Shown: piece by piece, positions 41,293 through 49,642 of the stretch | How the letters are laid out: each line of letters opens with the position of its first letter | How positions within the stretch are numbered: position 1 is the first letter of the stretch | Source of the DNA: an uncultured Thermoleophilia bacterium | GTDB lineage: Bacteria > Actinomycetota > Thermoleophilia > UBA2241 | Length of the DNA: 62,220 bases | Assembly (NCBI GenBank): GCA_903862845.1 | Contig: CAIOZS010000112.1 | Span: 1-62,220 of the forward strand | Direction of reading: 5' to 3' | Translations under genes and position numbers: made by a program | The notes under the pieces: generated by a model | Database searches by the model: none | Seen by the model: the letters and a program-made list of their open reading frames with translations, nothing else | Told to the model about the DNA's origin: nothing

Positions 41293-42417
41293 GTGGAGGG
41301 ACTCTCTCAGGTCGGATGGCGTGCCAAGCTCGTTCTCGTGGCCGTCGGCGCCGCCTGCCTCTTTGGCAGCGCCCTGCCGGTCGTGGCCAGCGAAGAGGCC
41401 GCCACTCCCACCTGGATGCGGCACGACTACTTCAGCCGAGGCTGGGATCGCAGTTTCAAGTGCGACCTCGCCGAGGAGATGCCCCAGGTGCCGCGCGTCG
41501 TCGTTTTCGGGGGGTCGCGCGGCCTGCGCATGGACCCGGCGACGATCAAGCGTTGCACGGGCCTCACGGCATTCAACTTCGCCTTCCACAACGGCCGCCC
41601 CGAGGATTCGTGGGCAGTCACCGATTGGCTCATCGACACCCACCCCGACAAGCCTCCGGCCGTGATCTGGTGCATCCAGCCCACGACGCTGACCGACGTG
41701 CCCATGGCCCCCGGCCTGATCGTCGACAAGCGACTCTCGCAGGCGTTCCCGAAGGCGCTCATCAAGGCGCAGTTGGCCGCTGTGATGCGGCAGCCGAAGC
41801 ACAACGTGCTCTCGGGACGCCGCTTCGGCTTCGACGGGATGCTCTGGTGGAATAACTACGACCGCAAGCGCAAGGAGGGCATCACCCTCGAGCAGTCACT
41901 CATCCGCTACCTGGACACCAAAATGCTGGCCAGGGCCGGCAACGGCAAGATCCCGCAGGGCACCCGTGCGATGGCGTACTTCGCGCGCACGATCCGCCTG
42001 CTGAACGCCAACCACATCAAGCCGCTGATCGTGATCATGCCGTACCACCCCCAGGCGCTCAGGGCCTTCATGTCGGTCGGCTGGGGCGTCAAGGAAGTCT
42101 GGCTGCGCTCGTATCTCGCGAGGCTCCAGAAGCACTTGAGCTTCAAAGTGCTGAATTGCCTGCAGATCAGCACGTTCGGCGGCAGTCCGGACGGCTTCTA
42201 CGACGGCGCTCACCTGACCGCGGAGAACGCGCGGCTCCTGATCCGCTACTGCGTCCGGATGGCGCCGTCGTGCTTCCGCGTGCCCACGCCGGCGCCGAGC
42301 CCGTCGCCGAGCCCGAGTCCGTCGCCGAGCCCGAGTCCCAGCGGCGCACCCGTGCCGGCGCCGGCGTACACGCCGGTATCCGAGGACTCGAGCGTCCCGG
42401 CCGACCTCCTCGAGTAG
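41293..42417 (+). CDS. Secreted SGNH/GDSL-like protein with Pro-Ser tail
   Basis: A 374-residue exported protein with a signal peptide (hydrophobic residues ~12-30). The core resembles SGNH hydrolases: VVVFGGSRGLRMDP gives the nucleophile-like Ser, NFAFHNGRPED a later block, and FYDGAHLTAENARLL the DxxH catalytic pair. DltD/AlgX-type acetyltransferases of cell-surface polymers use the same layout. The C-terminus is a (PSPS)n stretch (from about residue 330) as in actinobacterial wall-spanning linkers, then an acidic end. GTG start. Stop TAG. Confidence 0.7.
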   Translation: MEGLSQVGWRAKLVLVAVGAACLFGSALPVVASEEAATPTWMRHDYFSRGWDRSFKCDLAEEMPQVPRVVVFGGSRGLRMDPATIKRCTGLTAFNFAFHNGRPEDSWAVTDWLIDTHPDKPPAVIWCIQPTTLTDVPMAPGLIVDKRLSQAFPKALIKAQLAAVMRQPKHNVLSGRRFGFDGMLWWNNYDRKRKEGITLEQSLIRYLDTKMLARAGNGKIPQGTRAMAYFARTIRLLNANHIKPLIVIMPYHPQALRAFMSVGWGVKEVWLRSYLARLQKHLSFKVLNCLQISTFGGSPDGFYDGAHLTAENARLLIRYCVRMAPSCFRVPTPAPSPSPSPSPSPSPSPSGAPVPAPAYTPVSEDSSVPADLLE

Positions 42418-42426
42418 CCGGGCGGA

Positions 42427-42448
42427 GGCCGGCGCTGCGGCGCCGGCC
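42427..42448. terminator. GC hairpin between convergent genes
   Basis: Perfect 9-base stem (42427-42435 with 42440-42448), TGCG loop, 10 bases after the SGNH-like gene and just before the stop of the convergent oxidoreductase. Confidence 0.6.
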
Positions 42449-42454
42449 GCAGGC

Positions 42455-43831
42455 TCAGGCGCCGATGATCTTCTTGACCATGGAGGCGCGCCGGGACGGA
42501 CGGCCGCTGCGCGCTTCGTAGTCGTCGGCGCCGGCCATCGCTTTGAGCGAGGCGTTCACTCCCAGCCAGCGGAAGGGCTCGGGTTCCCATGCCTTGGAGC
42601 GATGGTTCACCCACGGCAGCCTCGTGAGATCGCTCTGCTCGCCGAGAATGAGATCGCGAAGCGTGCGGCCGGCGAGGTTCGTGGTGGCCACTCCGTCGCC
42701 CACGTAGGCGCCGGCCCAGGCCATGCCGGTCTCCTTCTCCAGGCCCACCGAGCAGTTCCAGTCGCGAGACGCGGCGATCGCCCCGCCCCAGCGGTGCGTC
42801 ACGCGCACGTCGCCGATCTGCGGGAAGAGGGCGCCAAGGAGGTCGCGCAGATGGTCCTGCACCGCAGGCACACGCTCGAAGGCCTCGCTGAGACGCGAGT
42901 TGAAGTGGTACGGGGCGCCGCGGCCGCCGATGGCGATGCGCCCGTCGTCGGTGTGCATCGCGTAGAAGATGAGGTGGCGGAAGTCGCCGAAGACCTCGTG
43001 GCCCGACCAGCCGACCTCATCCCAGAAGGAGTCGGGGAGCGGCTCGGTGCCGATCATCAGCGAGTAGATCGGCACCACGTGCCGCTCGTAGCCGGGGAGC
43101 AACGGCGTGAACGCCTCGGTGGCACGCACGACGACCTCGGCCGATACCGCGCCGAAGGGTGTCTGCGCCCGGTGCGGCGCCAGTGAGGTGACGGGGGTGC
43201 GCTCGTAGATGGGCACCCCCAGCCGCTCCACGGCCTCGGCGAGGCCGCGCGCCAGGCGAGCCGGGTCGACGGCGGCGCCGTGCGACGTGTAGCCGCCGCC
43301 GAGGCACCCGGCCACCCTGAGGCGGGCGCGCATCTCGGCGGCGCCGAGCAGCGCATAGTCGTCCTCGCCAAAGCCCCATGAGCGCTCGTACTCGAGGGCC
43401 TCGCGGGCGCGCAGGAGCTGCACGGGAGTGGTAGCGAGGTCGAGCTGGCCGCCGATGTGGAAGCGCGCGTCGATGTGCTCCTCGGCGACCACGCGCGCGA
43501 TCTCCGGGACAGTGGCGTAGAGCGCCCGCTGCTGATCGATCACGGCCTGCCGGCCATGCGTCTCGGCGGCGCGCTCGCGCGAGCCGGGAAAGGTCGTGTG
43601 ACACCAGCCGCCGTTGCGTCCCGAGGCTCCGAAGCCGGCGATCTCCTTGTCGAGCACAGCCACGCGGAGCTTGGGATCCGCCCTCTTCAGGTAGTAGGCG
43701 GTCCACAGCCCCGTGTACCCGGCGCCGACGACGGCAACATCGAGGTCGATGGGACCGGCCAGAGAAGGCCGCGGGGCAAGCTCGCCGGGCACGCCGTCGA
43801 GCCACATGCTGCGGGAACGGTAGTCGGTCAT
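42455..43831 (-). CDS. FAD-dependent amine/amino acid oxidoreductase (DAO family)
   Basis: A 458-residue flavoprotein of the DadA/glycine oxidase family: dinucleotide-binding VAVVGAGYTGLWTAYYL, the AGFGASGRNGGW segment contacting FAD, and C-terminal GDGVATTNLAGRTLRDLI. The closest style is gamma-glutamylputrescine oxidase or N-methyl amino acid (sarcosine-like) oxidase. It would oxidise a secondary or primary amine to aldehyde or imine. Lying 2.3 kb from mtbB, it may process demethylated or polyamine substrates, but that link is only positional. Confidence 0.88.
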   Translation of the reverse strand: MTDYRSRSMWLDGVPGELAPRPSLAGPIDLDVAVVGAGYTGLWTAYYLKRADPKLRVAVLDKEIAGFGASGRNGGWCHTTFPGSRERAAETHGRQAVIDQQRALYATVPEIARVVAEEHIDARFHIGGQLDLATTPVQLLRAREALEYERSWGFGEDDYALLGAAEMRARLRVAGCLGGGYTSHGAAVDPARLARGLAEAVERLGVPIYERTPVTSLAPHRAQTPFGAVSAEVVVRATEAFTPLLPGYERHVVPIYSLMIGTEPLPDSFWDEVGWSGHEVFGDFRHLIFYAMHTDDGRIAIGGRGAPYHFNSRLSEAFERVPAVQDHLRDLLGALFPQIGDVRVTHRWGGAIAASRDWNCSVGLEKETGMAWAGAYVGDGVATTNLAGRTLRDLILGEQSDLTRLPWVNHRSKAWEPEPFRWLGVNASLKAMAGADDYEARSGRPSRRASMVKKIIGA

Positions 43832-43929
43832 GGCAGGCTCCTTCAGGGACGGCGCAATCCTACCAAAGCCCGGTCGCCTCAGGCTTGGTTTGCCCGGTGG
43901 TAAATACCGGGCGAGAGCAGGTGACAGCG

Positions 43930-44526
43930 ATGAGCGTGACCCACTTCATCGAGGCCTACAAAGGCCGGCCGCCGTGGGACATCGGGAGGCCCCAGCCCGC
44001 CTTCGAGGGGCTCGCCGACGCCGGCGAGATCGTCGGGCCGGTGCTCGACGCCGGCTGCGGCACAGGAGAAAACGCCCTGTTTCTCGCCGCCCGCGGATTC
44101 GAGGTCGTGGGCGTCGACGCCGTGGAGGCCGCCGTGGAGGCCGCGCGCCGCAAAGCGCTCGCGCGCGGCCTCAAGGCCGAGCTTCTTGTCCACGACGCCC
44201 TCGCGCTCGAGGGGCTCGGGCGTCGCTTCGCGACGGTCATCGATTCGGGTCTGTTCCACACGTTTGGCGATCGCGAGCGCAGGCGCTTCGTGCGGTCGCT
44301 GGCTGCGGCGCTCTCGCTCGGCGGCCACTACTACGTGCTGTGCTTCAGCGAACGTGAGCTGCGGGAGGGCGGCCCGCGCCGCGTCACCCAGGCCGAGCTG
44401 CGCGCGGTCTTCGACCACCCGCCGTTTCGCGTGCTCTCCATCGAGGCGGCGGAGATGGCCGCCAACCTCGATGGTGAAGGCCGCAAGGCCTGGCTGGCGC
44501 GCATCGAGCGGGTGGCGAACAGGTAG
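43930..44526 (+). CDS. Class I SAM-dependent methyltransferase
   Basis: A 198-residue methyltransferase with the SAM-binding motif LDAGCGTGENALFLAARGFE and acidic loop VGVDAVEAAVEAA. The N-terminal FIEAYKGRPPWDIGRPQPAF matches thiopurine/thiol methyltransferase-like small-molecule enzymes. The start ATG 43930 is preceded by a weak purine-rich site; an in-frame GTG three codons earlier is possible. Stop TAG. Divergent from the oxidoreductase. Substrate unknown. Confidence 0.85.
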   Translation: MSVTHFIEAYKGRPPWDIGRPQPAFEGLADAGEIVGPVLDAGCGTGENALFLAARGFEVVGVDAVEAAVEAARRKALARGLKAELLVHDALALEGLGRRFATVIDSGLFHTFGDRERRRFVRSLAAALSLGGHYYVLCFSERELREGGPRRVTQAELRAVFDHPPFRVLSIEAAEMAANLDGEGRKAWLARIERVANR

Positions 44527-44547
44527 TCCGAGGGACCCGTCTTCGGG

Positions 44548-45480
44548 TCAGGGCACCAGCACGATCTTGCCGAGCGCCGGACGCTCCATGACATGACGGT
44601 GGGCCCGTGCGGCCTCCGCGAGCGGGAGCTCGCGGCTCACCACGGGCCGCAGCCAGCCGTCCCGCAGCCCAGCCCCGATGGCCGCATGAGCCGCGGCAAG
44701 GTCCTCCGTCGTGGCGTTCGCCAGCAGCATCCCCAGCACCACGCCCTCGGCGTTCATCAGGTCGCGCGGATCGAGCTCCACCGGGCCACGGCTGCCGACC
44801 ACGACGACCCGGCCGCGAGGCGCGAGGGCGGTGAGATCGTCGCCGAGGTTCAGGTTGGCCAGAAGCTCGACGATGAGGTCGAAGCCGCGGCCGCCGGTGG
44901 TCGCGAAGGCGGCCTGCAGGTGCAGCGGGTCGCGGTGGTCGAAGACGCGCGCCGCACCCTGAGCGGCAATCAGCTCCCGTCCGGCGTCGCTGCCGGCGGT
45001 GCCGACCACCGCCAGGCCGGCGGCGAGCGCGAACTGGACCGTCGCGAGGCCCACGCCGCCGCTGGCTCCGTGCACCAGCACCGTCTCTCCGGCTCGCGCC
45101 TCTGCACGCTGGAAGAGGGCCCTGTGGGCGGTCACGTAGGGCACGCCGAGGGCTGCGCCCTGGGCGTAGGAGAGGTACTCCGGCAGCGGGCGGACCTGGT
45201 CGCGCCGGCACAGGGCGTACTCGGCATAGGTGCCGCTGAGCGAGCCGGCCACGTAGACGCGAGCACCGTCCTGCAGCACTCCGGCGGCATCGGAGCCGGG
45301 TGTGTAGGGCAGGGCCGGCAACTTTCCATAGGCGCCGGCCCGTACGTAGGTGTCGACGGGGTTCACCCCGGCGGCCTGTACGCGAACCAGTACTTCGTCG
45401 TCCACCGGCTCCGGCTCCGGCAGTTCTTCGAGGCGCAGGACGTCGGGACCGCCGAACTCGCGCACGCGGATCGCACGCAT
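44548..45480 (-). CDS. NADPH:quinone reductase-type zinc-independent oxidoreductase
   Basis: A 310-residue medium-chain reductase (QOR family): RAIRVREFGGPDVLRLEELP, GVNPVDTYVRAG, PYTPGSDAAGVL and the nucleotide-binding VLVHGASGGVGLATVQFA. Zinc ligands of alcohol dehydrogenases are missing. Reduces quinones or enoyl compounds with NADPH. It is followed upstream on the same strand by the exported module protein, 28 bases away. Confidence 0.93.
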   Translation of the reverse strand: MRAIRVREFGGPDVLRLEELPEPEPVDDEVLVRVQAAGVNPVDTYVRAGAYGKLPALPYTPGSDAAGVLQDGARVYVAGSLSGTYAEYALCRRDQVRPLPEYLSYAQGAALGVPYVTAHRALFQRAEARAGETVLVHGASGGVGLATVQFALAAGLAVVGTAGSDAGRELIAAQGAARVFDHRDPLHLQAAFATTGGRGFDLIVELLANLNLGDDLTALAPRGRVVVVGSRGPVELDPRDLMNAEGVVLGMLLANATTEDLAAAHAAIGAGLRDGWLRPVVSRELPLAEAARAHRHVMERPALGKIVLVP

Positions 45481-45508
45481 GGACTTCCTCTCCGTTGGTC
45501 GCCTGTGA

Positions 45509-46606
45509 TCAGGGAAGGGTGTACGTGAGACCGTTGCTGATATAGCCGGTGAGCTTGTACCCGGCGCCGCCGTTGAGCTGCTCGTAGGTGTAGTCGCCGG
45601 GCTGCGTGCCTGGTTTCATGGGCTGGCCGGTGTAGGGGTTGGACGGCCACGGGTCCACGTACGTGGCGATGCCGCCGGTCTCGCTCACGTCGGTTGGTGT
45701 CGGGTAGAGGTTGTTGTTGTTCGTGGACCACGTGATGACACCGACCTCCAGCTTGTCGATGGCGTCGATGACCTGCTGGTCGGCGCCCCCCGTGGGCGAG
45801 GCGCTCGGGCTCGGCGACGGCGAAAGCGTCGGCGTCGGCGTGACCGTCGGAGAGGCGGAGGGCGAGGCGGAAGGCGAGGCGGGCACCAGTGCCGCCACGC
45901 GCTCGAGCGGGATGACGACGGTGGTCTGGTTGCCCCCCGTGACCTTCATGTCGGCGAGGTCCATGCCGGGGCCGGCCTCGAGAGTGATCTCGAACGGCCC
46001 CGAGAGGCCGCCGATCGTCTCGGTGCTCTGCAGGGCGAAGGTAAGGTCCTTGCCTTTCGTGGTGGCCGCTGCCGTACCGAGGACCTGGAGCGTGCTGCCG
46101 TAGACGGTGACCTGGTAGCCCTGGCCTGACGGCTCGACGACGACGCCTCCGCCCGTGCCGTCGCTGCGGCCCCAGGCCCCGACCCAGTCGAACGCGGAGG
46201 TAGGGCTCGGCTGGGGAGCCGGCTTCTCGCCCTTGTCGCGAAGCACGAAATACCACGCCGCGGCCGCCGCGGCCAGCACCAACAGCACGACGACGAGGAC
46301 GATCCACCACGTGTTGGAGCTCTGCTTCGGCGGCCGCGACATCATCAGCGTCGGTTGCGGTCGTGGCGGAAGCGGCGGTGACGCGGCGTTGCCGGCGGCC
46401 GGCATCACCCGCGTCTCGTCGATGGCTTCGCCGCCCATGACGCGGGTGGCACCGGCGTCAGGCGGCGGCGCGACGAGCGTCTCGCCGGCGTCGGGTGGGG
46501 TGACGGCCGTCTCCGCCGCGTCGGCCTCGCCTGCCGCGGTCTCGCCGCCTCCAGGCGACTGTGCGGAGATGTCGTCGGGCGGCCTGCCCGTGGTCTCGTT
46601 GTCCAT
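45509..46606 (-). CDS. Membrane-anchored protein with Pro/Ser linker and pseudopilin-like module
   Basis: A 365-residue protein. A cytoplasmic N-terminal ~100 residues rich in Asp, Thr and Pro (repeated ETLVAPPPDAGATRV-type phrases with Thr that could be kinase sites) is followed by a membrane helix (WWIVLVVVLLVLAAAAAAWY), an exported beta domain (DWVGAWGRSDGTGGGVVVEP), a PSASPSASPTVTPTPT-type linker and a C-terminal module with VDPWPSNPYTGQPMKPGTQP then GDYTYEQLNGGAGYKLTGYI. The last part is shared with 37947-38618 and 40836-41213. Function unknown. Confidence 0.75.
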   Translation of the reverse strand: MDNETTGRPPDDISAQSPGGGETAAGEADAAETAVTPPDAGETLVAPPPDAGATRVMGGEAIDETRVMPAAGNAASPPLPPRPQPTLMMSRPPKQSSNTWWIVLVVVLLVLAAAAAAWYFVLRDKGEKPAPQPSPTSAFDWVGAWGRSDGTGGGVVVEPSGQGYQVTVYGSTLQVLGTAAATTKGKDLTFALQSTETIGGLSGPFEITLEAGPGMDLADMKVTGGNQTTVVIPLERVAALVPASPSASPSASPTVTPTPTLSPSPSPSASPTGGADQQVIDAIDKLEVGVITWSTNNNNLYPTPTDVSETGGIATYVDPWPSNPYTGQPMKPGTQPGDYTYEQLNGGAGYKLTGYISNGLTYTLP

Positions 46607-46672
46607 GCTCGCCCTCCCGGCTGGGTGACGCGTGTGTGGGGTCGTCGTGGCTATGCCCTCTCTTTGCCCCGT

Positions 46673-47971
46673 TCAGGCTGTTCCCTCTTCGAGACCCTTC
46701 CAAAGCTCGAAGAAGTGCGGACAGGTCTTGCTCACGCAGCCCGGGTCCTCGACAATCACGCCGCGGACCCGCAGCCCGAGCACGGCAAACGACATCGCGA
46801 TGCGGTGGTCGCCGTGCGGGTCTATACGTCCGCCGGTTGGCGTGCCCGGGTACACGCGCAGGAAATCGGGCCCCGAGGCGGTCTTGACGCCGAGGCGCCG
46901 CAGGTTGGTCTCCATGGCGGCGATGCGGTCGGATTCCTTGAGGCGCACGTTGGCGATGCCGGTGATCGTCACCGGCGAGCTCGCGAAGGGGGCGACGGCC
47001 GCCAGGGTCATGAACGTGTCCGAGATGTCGCTCATGTCGGCGCTCAGGCCGGCCGGCGTGCCGGGGCCGGCCACCACGACGCCGTCCGGCTCGTCACGCA
47101 CGGAGCAGCCCATCGCCTCCAGCACGTCGAGAAACCGGATGTCGCCCTGCAAGCAGCCTTCGCGGCGCAGCCCGAGCACTTTCACCCGGCCGCCGCTGAC
47201 GGCGGCGGCGGCGAAGAAGTACGAGGCCGTGGAGACATCCGGCTCGACGACGTAGTCCCTGCCCCCGTAGACGGCCGGGACCACGCGAAAGTGCTCGTGC
47301 CCGCGGCGCTCGGCATCCACGCCGAACCGCGCCATCATGGCGAGGGTCATGTCGACATAGGGGCGACTGACGAGGCCCTCGACGGCCAGCTCCAGCGGCG
47401 CGCGCCCGAGCGGCGCGGCCATCAGCAGCGCCGAGACAAACTGGCTCGAGGTAGCGCCGGGCAGCCGCAGGCTGCCGCCCTTCAGGCCGCGAGCCTCCAA
47501 CGTCAGCGGCAGGCAGTCGGCGTCCGGTGGCTCGGTCCTCGCTCCCTGCGCGCGCAGCGCCTCAAGAAGGTCGGCCAGCGGCCGGCGCTGAAGCTGAGGC
47601 GCCGCGTCCAGCCGGTAGCGACCCCGGCCGGCGGCGCAGGCGGCGAGCAGGAACCGCGCTGCGGTGCCCGCCTCGGCGCACCAGACGTCGGCCTCGGCGC
47701 TGGGGATGCGGCCGGCGCCGCCGCGCACGCGCCAGACGCCGGCCGCATCCTGAGCGACCGCGAAGCCCAAAGAGCGGAGCCCGGCGGCGAAGGCCAGCGT
47801 GTCGCCGGCGGCGAGGGCACCGCGCAGCGTCGAGGACCCGCCGGCGAGCGCCGCCAGGAGCAAGGCTCGGTTGGTGATGCTCTTTGAGCCCGGCACGCGC
47901 ACCGAAACGTCCAGCCCGCTCCGTGCCGGGCGGATCGCGCGCTCGCTCTCTCTGTCTGGGACGCCGCTCAT
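46673..47971 (-). CDS. aroA: 3-phosphoshikimate 1-carboxyvinyltransferase (EPSP synthase)
   Basis: A 432-residue shikimate pathway enzyme joining PEP to shikimate 3-phosphate. N-terminal PGSKSITNRALLLAALAGG, the AEAGTAARFLLAACAAG segment of the PEP site, LPGATSSQFVSALLMAAPLG, DISDTFMTLAAVAPFA and GDHRIAMSFAVLGL are all present. The residue after the AGTAAR arginine is Phe rather than the Pro of plant/E. coli-type enzymes, as often seen in other classes. It stands alone, away from other aro genes. Confidence 0.96.
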   Translation of the reverse strand: MSGVPDRESERAIRPARSGLDVSVRVPGSKSITNRALLLAALAGGSSTLRGALAAGDTLAFAAGLRSLGFAVAQDAAGVWRVRGGAGRIPSAEADVWCAEAGTAARFLLAACAAGRGRYRLDAAPQLQRRPLADLLEALRAQGARTEPPDADCLPLTLEARGLKGGSLRLPGATSSQFVSALLMAAPLGRAPLELAVEGLVSRPYVDMTLAMMARFGVDAERRGHEHFRVVPAVYGGRDYVVEPDVSTASYFFAAAAVSGGRVKVLGLRREGCLQGDIRFLDVLEAMGCSVRDEPDGVVVAGPGTPAGLSADMSDISDTFMTLAAVAPFASSPVTITGIANVRLKESDRIAAMETNLRRLGVKTASGPDFLRVYPGTPTGGRIDPHGDHRIAMSFAVLGLRVRGVIVEDPGCVSKTCPHFFELWKGLEEGTA

Positions 47972-48106
47972 GTGACCGTCCCGATGATATCCCAGGGCGC
48001 CGGCATGAGGGCGTGTCCGCAAGCGCCCTCTCGGGGTGAGCTCAGGCGCCGCGCCACCGTCGTGATTGAGGGCGTCACGACCTCGCGCTCAAGGGGCCTG
48101 AGCCGA

Positions 48107-48562
48107 TCAGTCGCGGAACGGCACCACGAGCACCGGGACGGAGCTGCGGTGCAGGAGCTCGTAGGGCGTGCAGTGGTGCAGCGCTCCGGCAAGCGGACCT
48201 TCGCCGTGCGAGCCCACGACGATCACCCGTGAGCCGCGTTCGTCGGCGATCTGGATGAGGGCGCGCGCCGGGTCGTTCCACACCAGCAGCACCTCGGTCT
48301 GCACGCCGGCGCCGCGGGCGCGCTCGGCGGCGGCGTGGAGCATGGGTTCGACGTCCTTCTCGACGCCGCGTTCGTAGTCGCGCAGCTCCTTGGCCGCGGC
48401 GCAGGCGGGATCCAGCTCGCAGCTCAGGCCGGGCGGAGGTTCGTGACAGTAGACGATCACTATCTCGCCGTGGCCGAGGTCGTGAGCAAGCGCGACCGCC
48501 TCGTCGAGCGCCGCCGTCGAGCACGGCGAGCCGTCGTAGCCGAGCAGGATCGTGTGGGACAT
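48107..48562 (-). CDS. Universal stress protein (UspA family)
   Basis: A 151-residue single-domain Usp. It has the N-terminal ILLGYDGSPCSTAALDEAVA and the ATP-binding signature VVGSHGEGPLAGALHHCTPY with C-terminal SVPVLVVPF. ATP binding is likely from the G-2x-G-9x-G pattern. Two extra Cys residues lie in CELDPACAAAKELRDYE. Role in stress survival by family knowledge; target unknown. Confidence 0.95.
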   Translation of the reverse strand: MSHTILLGYDGSPCSTAALDEAVALAHDLGHGEIVIVYCHEPPPGLSCELDPACAAAKELRDYERGVEKDVEPMLHAAAERARGAGVQTEVLLVWNDPARALIQIADERGSRVIVVGSHGEGPLAGALHHCTPYELLHRSSVPVLVVPFRD

Positions 48563-48634
48563 CCCGACTCCTTCCTCTTCACAGGGACGATTCCCCGCCG
48601 GCAGGGTCGGCTCACCGTTGGCGTCGCCGCCGGC

Positions 48635-49561
48635 TCAGCCGGTGAGCAGCGCGCGCAGGTTCCTGGCGATGATGTCGGGAGAATAGTCGAGACCGCAGAG
48701 CTCAAGCTTGGCGAGCGTCGCGGGGGTAAGCCCGGACTCGCCGCTCGCGGCGAGGATCGCCGCGGACTCCTGCTCGTCGAAGACCTGCGGTGGGTCGACG
48801 AGCAGCTCCACCCTCGCGTTTTCCGGGCACACCGACTGGCAGCGCAGACAGCCGACGGCGCACGTGTGCCAGGAAGGGTCCACCCACGCGGGGAACGGCG
48901 CGCGATCTTCGTTCACGAAGGTGAGGCAGCGATGGGTCTCGAGCAGAAACCGCCCGGCGCGGATGGCGCCGGTGGGGCAGGCGCGCTGGCAGACGCTGCA
49001 ACGCTCGCAGCGCGACAGCGGCAGCGGCTTTGCCCACGCAGCGTCGTCGGGCGGCGCGGCGTCGCTGGCGCAGGCGGCGAGCATGAGGTAGCTGCCGAGG
49101 CCGGGCACGTAGGCGATGTTGTTGCGGCCGTAACGAGCCAGGCCGGCACACGCGGCGAGGGTCTTGAGCGGTGGCTCGAAGCGTACAGCGCGGTGCCCGA
49201 AGGGCGCGAGCGCCGCGCTTGCAGCCTCCGCCAGGCCGCCCGGTACGATGAAGTAGCCGGCGTAGTGCGGCGGCACCGGGACGGCGTGCTCGGTGCCGCC
49301 GACAGTCAGTCTGGCTTGCGTCAACGGCCGCGCCACAGCGCCGACGATCACCGACCGCGCTGCGGCCAGCCCCTGGGGCAGCGCCCACGAGAGATCGTCG
49401 GCGATGCGCGCGGCGGCGGCTTCGGGCAGGTCGCCCGAAGCGAGGACGGCGGCGACCCTGGAGTGCAGGTCAGAGAGGCGCGCGGCAGCGACGACGCGCG
49501 CGCTCCAGCCCTTCTCGGCAAGGGCTCCGATCACGGTCTCCCACGGCAGGTGCACGCTCAC
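48635..49561 (-). CDS. QueG-like double 4Fe-4S cluster protein
   Basis: A 308-residue protein with an N-terminal DUF1730-like domain (LSWALPQGLAAARSVIVGAV, AGLARYGRNNIAYVPGLGSY) and two 4Fe-4S clusters (CERCSVCQRACPTGAI near residues 181-196 and CAVGCLRCQSVCPEN near 230-245). Epoxyqueuosine reductase QueG has this order, but the cobalamin-binding and HEAT-repeat parts are reduced (308 vs ~380 residues), so reductive dehalogenase- or corrinoid-linked roles are possible. Neighbour of a PLP decarboxylase. Not assigned to queuosine. Confidence 0.75.
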   Translation of the reverse strand: MSVHLPWETVIGALAEKGWSARVVAAARLSDLHSRVAAVLASGDLPEAAAARIADDLSWALPQGLAAARSVIVGAVARPLTQARLTVGGTEHAVPVPPHYAGYFIVPGGLAEAASAALAPFGHRAVRFEPPLKTLAACAGLARYGRNNIAYVPGLGSYLMLAACASDAAPPDDAAWAKPLPLSRCERCSVCQRACPTGAIRAGRFLLETHRCLTFVNEDRAPFPAWVDPSWHTCAVGCLRCQSVCPENARVELLVDPPQVFDEQESAAILAASGESGLTPATLAKLELCGLDYSPDIIARNLRALLTG

Positions 49562-49642
49562 GGAAGCCTCCTCGCGGTGGTCGCCGCCGTGGACCTCGCC
49601 CTGGCGATCCAGTTCCTCATGCGATTGGACAACCAGGAGCCG

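Noticed and set aside
42283..42360. Short tandem repeats coding PSPSPS as a possible CRISPR-like array
   Set aside because: Codes in frame for a proline/serine linker of the SGNH-like protein.
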